Shown: positions 7,235-15,256 of the stretch, piece by piece
Layout of the letters: every line of letters begins with the position of its first letter
Numbering within the stretch: the first letter of the stretch is position 1
IMG/VR virus record: IMGVR_UViG_3300044822_000145
Coordinates: 1 to 51,817 of that record
Reading direction: 5' to 3' (one strand)
Origin: a virus
Length of the DNA: 51,817 nt
Position numbers and translations under genes: made by a program
The notes under the pieces: generated by a model
What the model saw: only the letters and a program-made list of their open reading frames with translations
What the model was told of the DNA's origin: nothing
Databases searched by the model: none

Positions 7235-7856
7235 TCTTCACATAGCGCCATGCACGTTAGAAGCCGCTGAATACGCATGTAAGAATTATCATTATAGCGG
7301 AAAATTGGCAGGTAAAGGACTATCAACTGTCCCATTCGGCGTTTGGGAAAACGGTATTTTTGTAGGTTCAATTATGTATGGCCTTGGAGCAACGGGAAAT
7401 ATCGGAAAACCGTTCGGGCTCGTAAAAGGCGAAATTTGTGAACTCGTTCGAATCGCGTTAAAAAAACATGAGACACCGGTATCTCGAATGCTCGCAATTA
7501 CAGTAAAAATGCTGCATAAGAGCTCTAATGGTCTTCGTATGATCGTAAGCTTTGCCGATTCGGGACAAGGCCATCACGGCGGAATTTATCAAGCATGCGG
7601 ATGGATATATCTCGGGAAAACTTCAGGGAATGGATATTTTTTTATACGAGGAAGAATCGTACACTCAAGGAGTATTCATGGTAAATATGGGAGCGGCACT
7701 CAATCTCTCTCATGGATACGAAAGAATCTTGACCCAAAGGCAACACCCGTTCAAACAGGAGCAAAACATAAATATGTTTGGTGTTACGACGAAAGATTAA
7801 AAAGGAAAATAACCGCTATATCTCTTCCATATCCAAAACGTGCGCAGGGAGCATGA
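7215..7856 (+). CDS. mom: Mom-family DNA adenine hypermodification protein, 213 aa
   Basis: The sequence matches the Mu Mom family: CKNYHYSGKLAGKG near residue 23, GVWENGIFVGSIMYGLGA, then KPFGLVKGEICELVRIAL, HETPVSRMLAI and SFADSGQGHHGGIYQA. Mom has a GNAT-like fold and in Mu turns adenine in DNA into N6-methylcarbamoyl adenine, protecting DNA from host restriction enzymes. The gene is clearly richer in A+T than its neighbours, a sign of separate acquisition. It overlaps the ParB-like gene upstream and the tRNA downstream. Mu controls mom with the zinc protein Com; no separate com gene is seen here. Confidence 0.88.
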   Translation: MNSLNPSLHIAPCTLEAAEYACKNYHYSGKLAGKGLSTVPFGVWENGIFVGSIMYGLGATGNIGKPFGLVKGEICELVRIALKKHETPVSRMLAITVKMLHKSSNGLRMIVSFADSGQGHHGGIYQACGWIYLGKTSGNGYFFIRGRIVHSRSIHGKYGSGTQSLSWIRKNLDPKATPVQTGAKHKYVWCYDERLKRKITAISLPYPKRAQGA

Positions 7857-7915
7857 TGGTAATGTGCAGTCATTCCATGATTGAGAAGGCCGTTCGAATC
7901 GGACCTCTGCGCTCC
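7842..7915 (+). tRNA. tRNA-Gly (anticodon UCC), slightly degenerate
   Basis: A full cloverleaf can be drawn: acceptor 7842-7848 with 7906-7912 (7 pairs), D-stem GCAT/ATGT with loop GATGGTA, anticodon stem 7867-7871/7879-7883 with loop ATTCCAT (anticodon TCC at 7874-7876), and T-loop TTCGAAT after a conserved G. Position 73 is T, as in bacterial tRNA-Gly, followed by CC but no encoded final A. Odd points: the T-stem has a one-base bulge (A at 7903), and the normally conserved U8 is G. It overlaps the last 15 bases of the Mom gene. It may be functional or decaying. Confidence 0.75.
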
Positions 7916-7962
7916 GATCCCCGTATAAAGGCAAGCATAAACGGTAAAGAAAGCTAGATGTC

Positions 7963-8388
7963 ATGGCTGGAAGACCTAAAGGCACATTCGGAACGAAGAG
8001 AATTACAAAAGAACTTACGAAAAACATATGCGACCTAATAGAAATAGGTATGCCTCCGCATTATGCAGCACAGGAACAAGGCATATCTGAAAGACTATTT
8101 CAGATATGGATGCAACTAGGACGACAAGCACAAGAAAAAGACGAATGGATTAAGTCCTATTCCGATTTTTTTTCGGAGATAGCGCGCGCCCGCGCGCGTT
8201 GCATAAAAAGGATGCTTGTGCGGGCTCATACTGGTGAGAAGGGAAGTAGTACGGCTATGTGGGTTCTCGAAAAACAGTACAGAGAAGAATTCGGCTCATC
8301 AAAGCCCGATGACGGAAAGCAACAAATAGAGATCGTCGTTAAAAATGCCATACGCGAGCGCGATAGTGAGAGCGAATGCCAACAATAA
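7963..8388 (+). CDS. terS: Terminase small subunit, 141 aa
   Basis: The N-terminal region is basic (MAGRPKGTFGTKR), followed by a helix-turn-helix (PPHYAAQEQGISERLFQIW) that would bind the packaging site, then a long helical oligomerisation region and an acidic C-terminus. The gene lies directly before and overlaps terL by 13 bases, the usual arrangement. Its base composition is lower in GC than the following genes. Confidence 0.75.
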   Translation: MAGRPKGTFGTKRITKELTKNICDLIEIGMPPHYAAQEQGISERLFQIWMQLGRQAQEKDEWIKSYSDFFSEIARARARCIKRMLVRAHTGEKGSSTAMWVLEKQYREEFGSSKPDDGKQQIEIVVKNAIRERDSESECQQ

Positions 8389-9641
8389 CGCTGCCCAGGC
8401 TGCATGGTGGACAGAATGACATCCTCGCGGGCGAAGGGCGTTTCAGAGCCGTGCGGTGCGGTCGCCGCTTTGGGAAAACCTATCTCGCATCCACGCTAAT
8501 ATGCGACGGCGCAGCATCGGGAGAATCATGGGGGCTCTTTGCGCCTGATTACAAGATTCTTTCGGAAACGTATCGTGAGATACATGAAATACTTGATCCG
8601 ATTATTCTTTCATCCTCCAAAATAGACGGCGTAATCCGCGTTCTCGGCGGCGGGCGCGTGGATTTTTGGACCTTGAATAATCCTCGCGCTGGACGCTCGC
8701 GCAAGTATCACGGCGTTATGATCGACGAAGCAGCGTTCGCGGATAAAGACATGGAATCGTTGTGGACGAAATCTATTAAGCCGACGCTGCTCGATTACGG
8801 CGGCATTGCATGGGCGCTATCAACACCCGCAGGCAAAGACGAAGACAACTGGTTCTACCAAATCTGCAACGACAAGAGCCTCGGCTTCGTCGAGTTCCAC
8901 GCGCCGACCGAAAACAACCCGTACCTACCGCGCGAAGAAGTCGCCAAGCTCAAGGATGAAAACTCACCCGAAGTTTACCGCCAGGAATACCTCGCGGAGT
9001 TCGTGGATTGGTCCGGCGTCGCGTTCTTCTCGATTGACGCGCTTCTCGTTGACGGTAAGCCTGTTCCGATGCCGACGATGTGCTATACGGTATTCGCCGT
9101 AATCGATACCGCGATCAAAAGTGGCGAGGAGCACGATAGTACCGGCGTCGTTTACGTTGCATACAATCCCCTCATAAAGCCGTGTACAGTCCTCTTGGAT
9201 TGGGACATTCTCAGCATAGAGGGTGCGCTCCAAGAAGTATGGCTATTGACCGTCTATGAGCGGTGCGAACAGCTAGCGCGCCAATGCGGCGCACTGAAAG
9301 GCTCTATGGGCGCGTTCATCGAGGATAAGGCGACGGGCAGCGTCCTCATCCAGCAGGCCAAGAACAAGGGCAGGCCCGCGTCTGAGATCGACTCCAAACT
9401 CACCGCGATGGGCAAGGACGAACGCGCTATCGCGGCGTCTCCCTACGTGTACGCGGGCGACATCAAAATCGCGGATGAGGCGTTCAATAAGGTTAAGGTA
9501 CATAAAAGAATTTCCGCCAATCACCTCGTCAAGCAAGTCACGGGCTTTCGCATCGGCGACAAGGGGACGGGCAAACTGGACCTGCTCGACTGCTTCACTT
9601 ACTCCATCATCATCACGCGAAACAAGCTTTGGCCGAGGTAG
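8376..9641 (+). CDS. terL: Terminase large subunit, 421 aa
   Basis: The ATPase that drives DNA into the prohead. Walker A is CGRRFGKT at residues 28-35. Walker B with the catalytic Glu is GVMIDEAAF (Asp117-Glu118), followed by the coupling motif LSTPAG. The C-terminal RNase H-like nuclease carries AVIDTA and FIEDKATG with the expected acidic residues. Length is normal for the family. It starts inside terS. Confidence 0.95.
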   Translation: MPTITLPRLHGGQNDILAGEGRFRAVRCGRRFGKTYLASTLICDGAASGESWGLFAPDYKILSETYREIHEILDPIILSSSKIDGVIRVLGGGRVDFWTLNNPRAGRSRKYHGVMIDEAAFADKDMESLWTKSIKPTLLDYGGIAWALSTPAGKDEDNWFYQICNDKSLGFVEFHAPTENNPYLPREEVAKLKDENSPEVYRQEYLAEFVDWSGVAFFSIDALLVDGKPVPMPTMCYTVFAVIDTAIKSGEEHDSTGVVYVAYNPLIKPCTVLLDWDILSIEGALQEVWLLTVYERCEQLARQCGALKGSMGAFIEDKATGSVLIQQAKNKGRPASEIDSKLTAMGKDERAIAASPYVYAGDIKIADEAFNKVKVHKRISANHLVKQVTGFRIGDKGTGKLDLLDCFTYSIIITRNKLWPR

Positions 9642-9667
9642 AGGTGGGAACTAAAAATGAGGGTATC

Positions 9668-9673
9668 TATAAT
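9668..9673 (+). promoter_or_regulatory. TATAAT -10 element before the Ig-like protein gene
   Basis: A perfect TATAAT lies 5 bases upstream of the ATG at 9679, so the transcript would begin about at the start codon. No convincing -35 is seen. The AGGGA between them could also act as a weak ribosome site for the downstream in-frame ATG at 9736 if transcription starts further upstream. Confidence 0.4.
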
Positions 9674-9678
9674 AGGGA

Positions 9679-10272
9679 ATGTTCAAGAAGTACGTCACAG
9701 AATCTTTAGCTCGCATTGAAGGGATACTACTTACCATGGCTACAGCCCAGATCAATAACCAGGCAGCACTCGACGCGGCAATCGCCGCCGTACAGGCAGC
9801 CGTAACGCAGCTCGGTGCGGATCAGACGACCGCGATTGCCGCGCTCCTCGCGAAGATCGCGACGCTTCCCACGGGCGCCGGCGGCACGACCGATTTCACC
9901 CCGGAAGTAACGTCGCTTCAGACGATCGCGGCGAAGCTCACCTCCTTGGACGCTTCAGCCGTCGCCGCGAACCCTGCTGGAACCACGGGCACAGGCACGG
10001 GAACCGGAACAGGCGCGATCGTCGCCAATCCGGCAACGCTCACGATCGCCGGAGGCGCAGGCGCGACCGGCACGTTTTCCGTCACCGAAGCGGCGAACCC
10101 GTCGGCGACGTTCACGGCAGTAAGCTCGGCTCCGAACATCGCGACGGTCACCCCGGCCAATACCGCCGGCTCGTTCACCGTCACGGTCGTAGCCAAGGGC
10201 ACCGCAACGATCAATGTCTCGGACAACGCGACCCCGCCCAACACGGCGACCGTAGCAGTCACCGCCTCCTAA
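9679..10272 (+). CDS. Coiled-coil plus Ig-like domain protein, probably virion-associated, 197 aa
   Basis: Residues about 1-90 are helical and Ala-rich (NNQAALDAAIAAVQAAVTQL), resembling a coiled-coil stalk. A Gly/Thr linker (GTTGTGTGTGTG) follows, then a bacterial Ig-like (Big_2-type) domain with strands such as TFTAVSSAPNIATVTP and ATINVSDN. Such small stalk-plus-Ig proteins in phages are usually surface decoration or fibre proteins that bind carbohydrate weakly. A second start at 9736 (MATAQINN) is possible. Confidence 0.65.
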   Translation: MFKKYVTESLARIEGILLTMATAQINNQAALDAAIAAVQAAVTQLGADQTTAIAALLAKIATLPTGAGGTTDFTPEVTSLQTIAAKLTSLDASAVAANPAGTTGTGTGTGTGAIVANPATLTIAGGAGATGTFSVTEAANPSATFTAVSSAPNIATVTPANTAGSFTVTVVAKGTATINVSDNATPPNTATVAVTAS

Positions 10273-10497
10273 CCCGTTCCCTACAAGCGAGGCGAGCGAG
10301 GAAGCATCAGGGCGTCGGGCAACCCGCGCTCTTTTGTTTTTCCTCGTCCTATTGTTGCTTCCGGCTCCAGCGAGGATGCGACCGCAGTCGCACCGCAGTC
10401 GGAGCCCCCCGCGCCCATCGGGTGCGGCTTTCAACAAATCGGCGGCACGCCGATTCTCCTTATTGGTATGATAGTCGCGCACGTTTACGCACAACCG

Positions 10498-10606
10498 TGT
10501 CTCCCCTGAAACTCCCAGGGGAGACATACGTGTGTCTCCCCTCAGGGGAGCTAGAATCTGTCTCCCCGTAGCAAGCGAGCAGGGGAGACAATAGGGTGTC
10601 TCCCCT
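10498..10606. repeat. Seven alternating inverted repeats TGTCTCCCCT / AGGGGAGACA
   Basis: Copies lie at 10498-10507 (+), 10517-10526 (-), 10533-10542 (+), 10544-10550 (-, shortened), 10559-10567 (+), 10581-10590 (-) and 10597-10606 (+). The strict alternation lets neighbouring copies pair into hairpins. The array abuts the stop codon (10608-10610) of the leftward HTH gene. By analogy with iterons beside replication initiators it may be a binding array or a replication origin; tandem terminator hairpins are another reading. Confidence 0.85.
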
Positions 10607-10607
10607 A

Positions 10608-10958
10608 TCAGGCTCCTCTCTGCAATCGGTATTCCGATCCGAGGTGCGCCGAGCGCGTGGTTTTCGTAAGGAATCCGCCCTTCTCTAGCGAGACTAGCGC
10701 GCGTTGAACGCTGCGCTCCGATACGAGGGCGTCATTAGCTATCGTCTTTTTCTTGGGATGACAAAAGCCGTTCACGTCGGCGTATGACGCGAGAACGAGA
10801 AGCACTTTCAATTCAAGGTGCGTTCGTACGTTGCGCTGCCATGATCGCGGCACGCATCCAAACGGCTCGCCGATGCAATGCACCGGGCGGCGAGATGTCG
10901 TGTCCGCGTAACTCTGATATGTCGTAGGGCCGGGCTTCCTGCCCGTAGTATCATTCAT
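10608..10958 (-). CDS. HTH_36-type initiator-like protein, possibly truncated, 116 aa
   Basis: The start at 10958 (MNDTTGRKPGP) has AGGA upstream. Residues about 45-110 form a winged helix-turn-helix of the phage replication-initiator type (LKVLLVLASYADVNGFCHP, KKTIANDALVSERSVQRAL, LEKGGFLTKTT). The protein ends right after the wing, where the repeat array begins. A +1 frame stays open through the array for about 47 codons and encodes repeated GDT and SP motifs, so the gene may have lost a longer C-terminus by frameshift. It resembles the HTH of the gene at 49943. It lies antisense inside the late unit. Confidence 0.65.
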   Translation of the reverse strand: MNDTTGRKPGPTTYQSYADTTSRRPVHCIGEPFGCVPRSWQRNVRTHLELKVLLVLASYADVNGFCHPKKKTIANDALVSERSVQRALVSLEKGGFLTKTTRSAHLGSEYRLQRGA

Positions 10959-10988
10959 GGGCATTCCTATGGCGGGCATGCGTGGATG

Positions 10989-11022
10989 AAAAGCGCCTGG
11001 CTTGATCGTTTAGGCGCTTTTT
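10989..11022. terminator. Bidirectional hairpin terminator
   Basis: A 10-bp stem AAAAGCGCCT / AGGCGCTTTT with a 13-base loop and a following T run reads as a terminator on both strands. It lies just upstream of the leftward HTH gene and before the rightward gene at 11092, so it may insulate the HTH gene or act as its attenuator. Confidence 0.8.
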
Positions 11023-11091
11023 GTATTTAGGTTGAGACGAAGAACGCTCCTAGCGAACGGAGGCGTACTCGTCCGCGCGGAAGGTGCGCCT

Positions 11092-11259
11092 ATGAGATTG
11101 CTTGACGATCCCGAGCAAAAGGAAGACGGAACCGTACTCCTGGGCTTGCGCCAGGTGCTTCCAGATAACTCCGATCGCTACGTTGGAATCGAGTTCTCTC
11201 GCGAGGAAGCGAAGGAATACGGCGGCATTCTCATAGAGGCTGCGTCGCACTATGCGTAG
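11092..11259 (+). CDS. Hypothetical protein, 55 aa
   Basis: The start is ATG at 11092 (MRLLDDPEQKEDG), with GGAAGG 7 bases upstream; a TTG at 11032 is possible but has no ribosome site. The protein is a small acidic alpha/beta piece (TVLLGLRQVLPDNSDRYVGI) with no known motif. It overlaps the next gene by 8 bases and precedes the portal gene. Confidence 0.5.
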   Translation: MRLLDDPEQKEDGTVLLGLRQVLPDNSDRYVGIEFSREEAKEYGGILIEAASHYA

Positions 11260-11449
11260 ACCTATCGAAGCCCTTGCTCGCGAACTTTCGAAAGAGACAG
11301 ACTTGAGCGTTACGGCTGGAGATATGGCGGACAAGCATCGAGAAACTCCCGAGCGAATCATGGATGCGTGGCAAGTACTCAAGATTCTTGAAATAACTGA
11401 CATGCTGGATGAAAAGCCGCTTACCTACATAGGGGGCAGTCATGTATAA
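11252..11449 (+). CDS. Hypothetical helical protein, 65 aa
   Basis: ATG at 11252 lies inside the previous gene, and the end overlaps the portal start by 8 bases. The protein is all-helical with a possible helix-turn-helix (VTAGDMADKHRETPERIMDA). It may bind DNA or be a small assembly factor; no family is recognised. Confidence 0.5.
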   Translation: MRRPIEALARELSKETDLSVTAGDMADKHRETPERIMDAWQVLKILEITDMLDEKPLTYIGGSHV

Positions 11450-12926
11450 CTCCAGCCCGGAGCAGAGCGATACGCCGTCAACGGTCTCCGTGGGCGGGCA
11501 ACTTGGCTCCGTGCTTACGAATCTGCTCATGTGCGGAGAGATTGTGCCGGGCTCTCCGATTGGGTACGAATTGTGCAAACAGTTGCATGCGTTTCACGTA
11601 TTAGGGGCTCTCCTTACCGATGCGCCGATAACGCGCGCACAGAGCAAGAAGCGTGAAATTAGCGTTCCCGTCATTCTCGGAGAGCAACGCATCGTCGAGC
11701 AATTCGAGAAAACGTATCGTGAATTAGGCAAAGTCGGCGCAACGGTTGTCATACACAACCTTGTTAAGACGAGCCGCATCTATGGCATTGCATCGCTTGC
11801 TGTGGGCGAACGCGGGAAGGGCACGAACACGCCGCTCGACCTCGCGAAAATAGCCGAATCCGACTTGTATTTCAACGTACTCGACCCGCTCAACACGGCG
11901 GGAAGCCTCGTTCTCAACCAAGATCCCAACAGCCCTGACTTCCTCAAACCTGACGACAACGTGCATGTGCAAGGGCAAGCATGGCATCATTCTCGCCTCT
12001 TCGTCAAAATGAACGAGCAGCCGATTTATATTGAGTGGTCTGCATCGGCTTTTGGTTTTGTAGGTCGCAGTATTTATCAGCGTGCGCTATACCCGCTGAA
12101 ATCATTCATCCAATCCATGCTAACGGACGACATGGTAACGCGCAAAGCCGGGCTCCTCATTGCGAAAATGGAATCCCCCGGCAGCATCATCGACAACATC
12201 ATGGGCTCCATGTTCAACTCGAAGCGCGCGAAGATCAAGGAAGGCGTAACGAATCAAGTCGCATCAATCGGCGTAACCGAAGACATTCAAACGCTCAACA
12301 TGCAGAACCTCGATAAAGCGTTTTCCGCAGCGCGTACGAACATCCTCAAAAACATTGCAACCGCAGCGGGAATGCCCGCGTCAATCATCGCGCAAGAAAC
12401 CATGACCGAAGGCTTCGGAGAAGGCGTTGAGGACGCGAAGAAAGAGGTCGCATACCTCAACTACATCCGCGAGGACATGCAGCCTGCGTATGACTTCGTG
12501 GATAAGATCGTCATGCGCCAAGCGTGGACGAAAGAGTTCTATGATTCGCTCAAGCCTGATTACCCGAAGTTAGCGCCGTATGAGACATGGCTGTACGAGT
12601 GCATTCACGCCTTCAAGGCGGAATGGCCGAACCTCATGGAAGAAGCGGATAGCGAGAAAAGCAAAACCGAGAAGGTGAAAATGGAAGCGGTCATCGCGGT
12701 CGCCGAAGCCGTTGCAACGCAGTGCGATCCCAAGAACAAAGCCAAAGTCCTCGCCTGGATCGCCGATAACGTCAACGCATGCGAGAACCTCTTCGCGGGC
12801 AGGCTCGACATCGACGAAGACGACCTCGCGGAATGGGCGGAAGAGAACGAAGCGGCGCAGCAAGAGGCGGAAACCGCAGCGGATAAGCCCGCAGGGCGAC
12901 CGAGGCCGTTCTCGGCGGCGTCCTAG
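11442..12926 (+). CDS. Portal protein (DUF1073-like), 494 aa
   Basis: Portal proteins form the dodecameric DNA gate at one capsid vertex. Length, position between terminase and head-morphogenesis genes, and patterns such as SRIYGIASLAVGER, SIYQRALYPLKSFIQSM, then AAGMPASIIAQETMTEGFGEG fit the DUF1073 portal family. The C-terminus is acidic, then Ala/Pro-rich, and probably faces the scaffold. Translation is coupled to the upstream small gene. Confidence 0.85.
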   Translation: MYNSSPEQSDTPSTVSVGGQLGSVLTNLLMCGEIVPGSPIGYELCKQLHAFHVLGALLTDAPITRAQSKKREISVPVILGEQRIVEQFEKTYRELGKVGATVVIHNLVKTSRIYGIASLAVGERGKGTNTPLDLAKIAESDLYFNVLDPLNTAGSLVLNQDPNSPDFLKPDDNVHVQGQAWHHSRLFVKMNEQPIYIEWSASAFGFVGRSIYQRALYPLKSFIQSMLTDDMVTRKAGLLIAKMESPGSIIDNIMGSMFNSKRAKIKEGVTNQVASIGVTEDIQTLNMQNLDKAFSAARTNILKNIATAAGMPASIIAQETMTEGFGEGVEDAKKEVAYLNYIREDMQPAYDFVDKIVMRQAWTKEFYDSLKPDYPKLAPYETWLYECIHAFKAEWPNLMEEADSEKSKTEKVKMEAVIAVAEAVATQCDPKNKAKVLAWIADNVNACENLFAGRLDIDEDDLAEWAEENEAAQQEAETAADKPAGRPRPFSAAS

Positions 12927-12929
12927 CGC

Positions 12930-13742
12930 GTGAGCAAGTCCTTTCGCGCGTTCCTCATCGAGGCGCTCCGGGAATTTTCCGAACGCGGCTACGTATCAGA
13001 ATCCGACCTCCAGCAGTGGACCGCACGCCTGCACGCCATGATCGAGAGCGAACTCCCCACAGACGAGGAGAGCCGGGAAGTCCTCGCGGGGATACTTGGG
13101 AGCGTTTATGCGCGTGAATACCGCTCAGGGATCGCCAAGCGCGTTCCGGGCGTTTCTCGCTACACCGTGGACCGCGTTGCCCCCCATTTACGCGCGGAAC
13201 TCGACAAGCGCATCTTCGCTTCCGCCGACCTCATCCGCATTCGAAAGCGCGAGACGGTAGACAAAACCCTCGCGCGCTTCTCCGGCTGGGCATCGTCTGT
13301 CCCGCCGACAGGGACGTTCGACTTCTCCCCGCGAGCGCTCTCCAAGCACATAACCAAGGACTTAGTATCATTCAAGTACGAGCGGCGGCGCGTTGCCATT
13401 GATCAAGGCCATAAGCTAGTCAGTAATATCTCGCATGTCGTTGCAATGAACGAAGGCGCAATAGCCGCTACGTGGTATGATCGCGGAGAAGACGATCACG
13501 GATACGATGCGCGCCCGGATCATCTCAAGCGCAGCGGCAAACTCTTTCTCGTCAAAGATAGCTGGGCAATGAACGAAGGGCTCATCCGCAGAGGCGCGGC
13601 TCCTTACACGGATAGCGTAACGCAGCCGGGCGAAGAAGTGTACTGCTCGTGCTTCTGGACATGGATCGTGCATCCGCAAGACTTGCCTGAAACATTCCTA
13701 ACCGCCAAGGGGCGCGCTTACATAAGACCCATCGCGAGCTAG
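12930..13742 (+). CDS. Mu F / SPP1 gp7-like head morphogenesis protein, 270 aa
   Basis: GTG at 12930 follows the portal stop by 3 bases. The C-terminal third has the family signature: RGEDDHGYDARPDHLKRSG, SWAMNEGLIRRGAAPYTDS, then GEEVYCSCFWTW, where His, Asp and two Cys make a likely metal site. These minor head proteins attach to portals and take part in DNA ejection. The N-terminal two thirds are helical. Confidence 0.8.
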   Translation: MSKSFRAFLIEALREFSERGYVSESDLQQWTARLHAMIESELPTDEESREVLAGILGSVYAREYRSGIAKRVPGVSRYTVDRVAPHLRAELDKRIFASADLIRIRKRETVDKTLARFSGWASSVPPTGTFDFSPRALSKHITKDLVSFKYERRRVAIDQGHKLVSNISHVVAMNEGAIAATWYDRGEDDHGYDARPDHLKRSGKLFLVKDSWAMNEGLIRRGAAPYTDSVTQPGEEVYCSCFWTWIVHPQDLPETFLTAKGRAYIRPIAS

Positions 13743-14017
13743 TCTTCCTTCGGACGACAATGATTTTTTATCGCATCTGCTTTCGTGCCTGAATTCCCAG
13801 AAGCAAACCTCGCCCATTGGCAATTTTCCGCCGCAAGCATGAATCCAACGTCCCTAGCTTTTTCAATCGCGTCGACCTCGGTTTCGCATATCAATCCAAG
13901 AAAGTATTTCGTGAGACCATGAACTATCTCGCCGTTTATTGAGCGAATGTTCTCCTCGGCCTGCGCCTTGATTTTCTCCGCGAGGACATCGGGTATGCGG
14001 ATGTGCAGGTCGGTCAT
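13739..14017 (-). CDS. Ribbon-helix-helix (Arc/CopG-like) DNA-binding protein, 92 aa
   Basis: ATG at 14017 gives MTDLHIRIPDVLAEKIKAQA then a helix with SINGEIVHGLTKYF, the strand-helix-helix layout of Arc-family repressors, which bind DNA as dimers through the N-terminal strand. The C-terminal 50 residues are specific to this protein and of unknown role. It is the last gene of a three-gene leftward cassette within the head region, converging with the Mu F-like gene (4-base overlap). Confidence 0.7.
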   Translation of the reverse strand: MTDLHIRIPDVLAEKIKAQAEENIRSINGEIVHGLTKYFLGLICETEVDAIEKARDVGFMLAAENCQWARFASGNSGTKADAIKNHCRPKED

Positions 14018-14181
14018 AGCGATATGCCTTCGGATGAAAAATCGGCTTCCCACTCATAGTGGTAGAATTCAGGTTTTGCCTCGCGGCAATCCCCATTTGC
14101 CTCAGTTACGTGGATGTCTATGTCATCGCCATGCTCTTTTGCGAGATTCTCAAGCGCGTCGATCAATTCGCGGATTTTCAT
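14014..14181 (-). CDS. Small acidic protein, 55 aa
   Basis: The start and stop overlap the neighbouring leftward genes (ATGA on both sides). The protein begins MKIRELIDALENLAKEHG and continues DDIDIHVTEANGD, a helix-strand pattern often seen in small phage proteins of unknown function. It is the middle gene of the leftward cassette. Confidence 0.55.
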   Translation of the reverse strand: MKIRELIDALENLAKEHGDDIDIHVTEANGDCREAKPEFYHYEWEADFSSEGISL

Positions 14182-14363
14182 AATCCGTACCTCGATGGTA
14201 CTTCTTCATTAAATTGACAGTATGAAAACATACATCTCGATATTTCAATTTGAGCGTAATCAGTCGCGTCTTTCTCAAGATACCTTTTTGTAAGCGCAAG
14301 CGCATCCTCAAGTTCCAGAGTGGCGATATTTTTTCCAGCAAACTTAACGTGAAAATGATCCAC
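14178..14363 (-). CDS. Hypothetical protein, 61 aa
   Basis: The first gene of the leftward cassette; the stop overlaps the next ATG. It begins MDHFHVKFAGKNIATLELED and contains two cysteines (CMFSYCQF) near residue 45. No ribosome site is obvious. A TAGAAT sequence about 13 bases upstream of the ATG may be a -10. No family is recognised. Confidence 0.5.
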   Translation of the reverse strand: MDHFHVKFAGKNIATLELEDALALTKRYLEKDATDYAQIEISRCMFSYCQFNEEVPSRYGL

Positions 14364-14516
14364 GGGATGATTCTACCCCACAATGGGACTATATGCAAGA
14401 ACCGGGCCGTTCTCGCAGGGAGTACGCACGATCCTCGCGGAAATAAAGCAAGGTAGCCAAGCACGTTCAGGCGCTCGACTACCTTTAACGCTCGAAACCT
14501 CTCATGAAGGCTACGA

Positions 14517-15224
14517 ATGCTGCCTACATCTTCCGAAAATTCTTATGTCGTCCCTTCGCGGGTATGTGAATTATGTGGAATCCCTCTTGTCGGAAATCTT
14601 AACGGAAGGCCGATAAAGCGATTCTGTTCATCAAGTTGTTATCAAAGGAATAGGCGGGGACTCCCTCCTCTCCTCAAAGAGCGCGCATGTGATATTTGCG
14701 GGAAAGTATTTCCCGTTCTAACTTCCAAGAAATTTGTCTGTTCCAAAAAATGCAAAGAAAAAAAGCGCGCACAAAAGCCCGTTCGCCGAGAGTCCCAGCG
14801 AAAGCACGCGAAAACATATTACTTGAAACACAAAGATAAAATAAAAAAGGCTAATCGCGAATGGATCAGTTCTCATATGGATAGAATGCGTGAACTCCAA
14901 AAGGCGTTTCGCTTAAAAGATATGGATATGACCAGACAAAGAGGACGCCTTTATGCAATTCGGCGACGAGCAAGGAATCGCGGAGCGCAGGGTTCTCACA
15001 CGATAGATGAATTCAAATCAATATGCAAAAAGCAAGGAAACAGGTGCGCGCACTGCAACAAGAAATGCAAGTTAACCATAGATCACGTCATGCCGCTTGT
15101 AGCGGGCGGGACAAATTACGCGTTTAACCTGCAAGGTTTGTGCCTTCCATGCAATATAGCCAAAGGCGCGAAAATTCTGCTTTACGCTCACCCGTCGCTA
15201 TTCGATAAGCGAGTGCCGGTCTAG
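14517..15224 (+). CDS. HNH homing-type endonuclease, 235 aa
   Basis: The N-terminal half carries two treble-clef-like zinc knuckles (CELCGIPL...C and CDICGKVF...C-x-x-K-C), then a very basic coil. The C-terminal HNH core is CAHCNKKCKLTIDHVMPLV, with a later N and CLPCNIAKG supplying the closing zinc ligands; DH is the catalytic pair. Base composition is lower in GC than the flanking head genes, fitting a mobile gene. It lies between the Mu F-like gene and the protease-scaffold gene. Such enzymes cut one or both strands and spread themselves among phages. Confidence 0.85.
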   Translation: MLPTSSENSYVVPSRVCELCGIPLVGNLNGRPIKRFCSSSCYQRNRRGLPPLLKERACDICGKVFPVLTSKKFVCSKKCKEKKRAQKPVRRESQRKHAKTYYLKHKDKIKKANREWISSHMDRMRELQKAFRLKDMDMTRQRGRLYAIRRRARNRGAQGSHTIDEFKSICKKQGNRCAHCNKKCKLTIDHVMPLVAGGTNYAFNLQGLCLPCNIAKGAKILLYAHPSLFDKRVPV

Positions 15225-15256
15225 GAGCTACCCTCTCGCATCCGAAGATTACGTGA

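Noticed and set aside
9955-10527. 190-aa leftward ORF downstream of the second HTH gene
   Set aside because: Mostly antisense to the Ig-like protein gene; only its first part runs through the repeat array, and that frame is not the one joining the HTH gene simply.
14452-14513. tRNA-like sequence (GTAGCC ... GGCTAC flanks with CTCGAAACC)
   Set aside because: No seven-base anticodon loop with a five-base stem and no proper T-arm could be drawn.
14383-14616. 77-aa rightward ORF before and over the HNH start
   Set aside because: It overlaps the HNH coding region in another frame and has no ribosome site or known motif; it may be a remnant.
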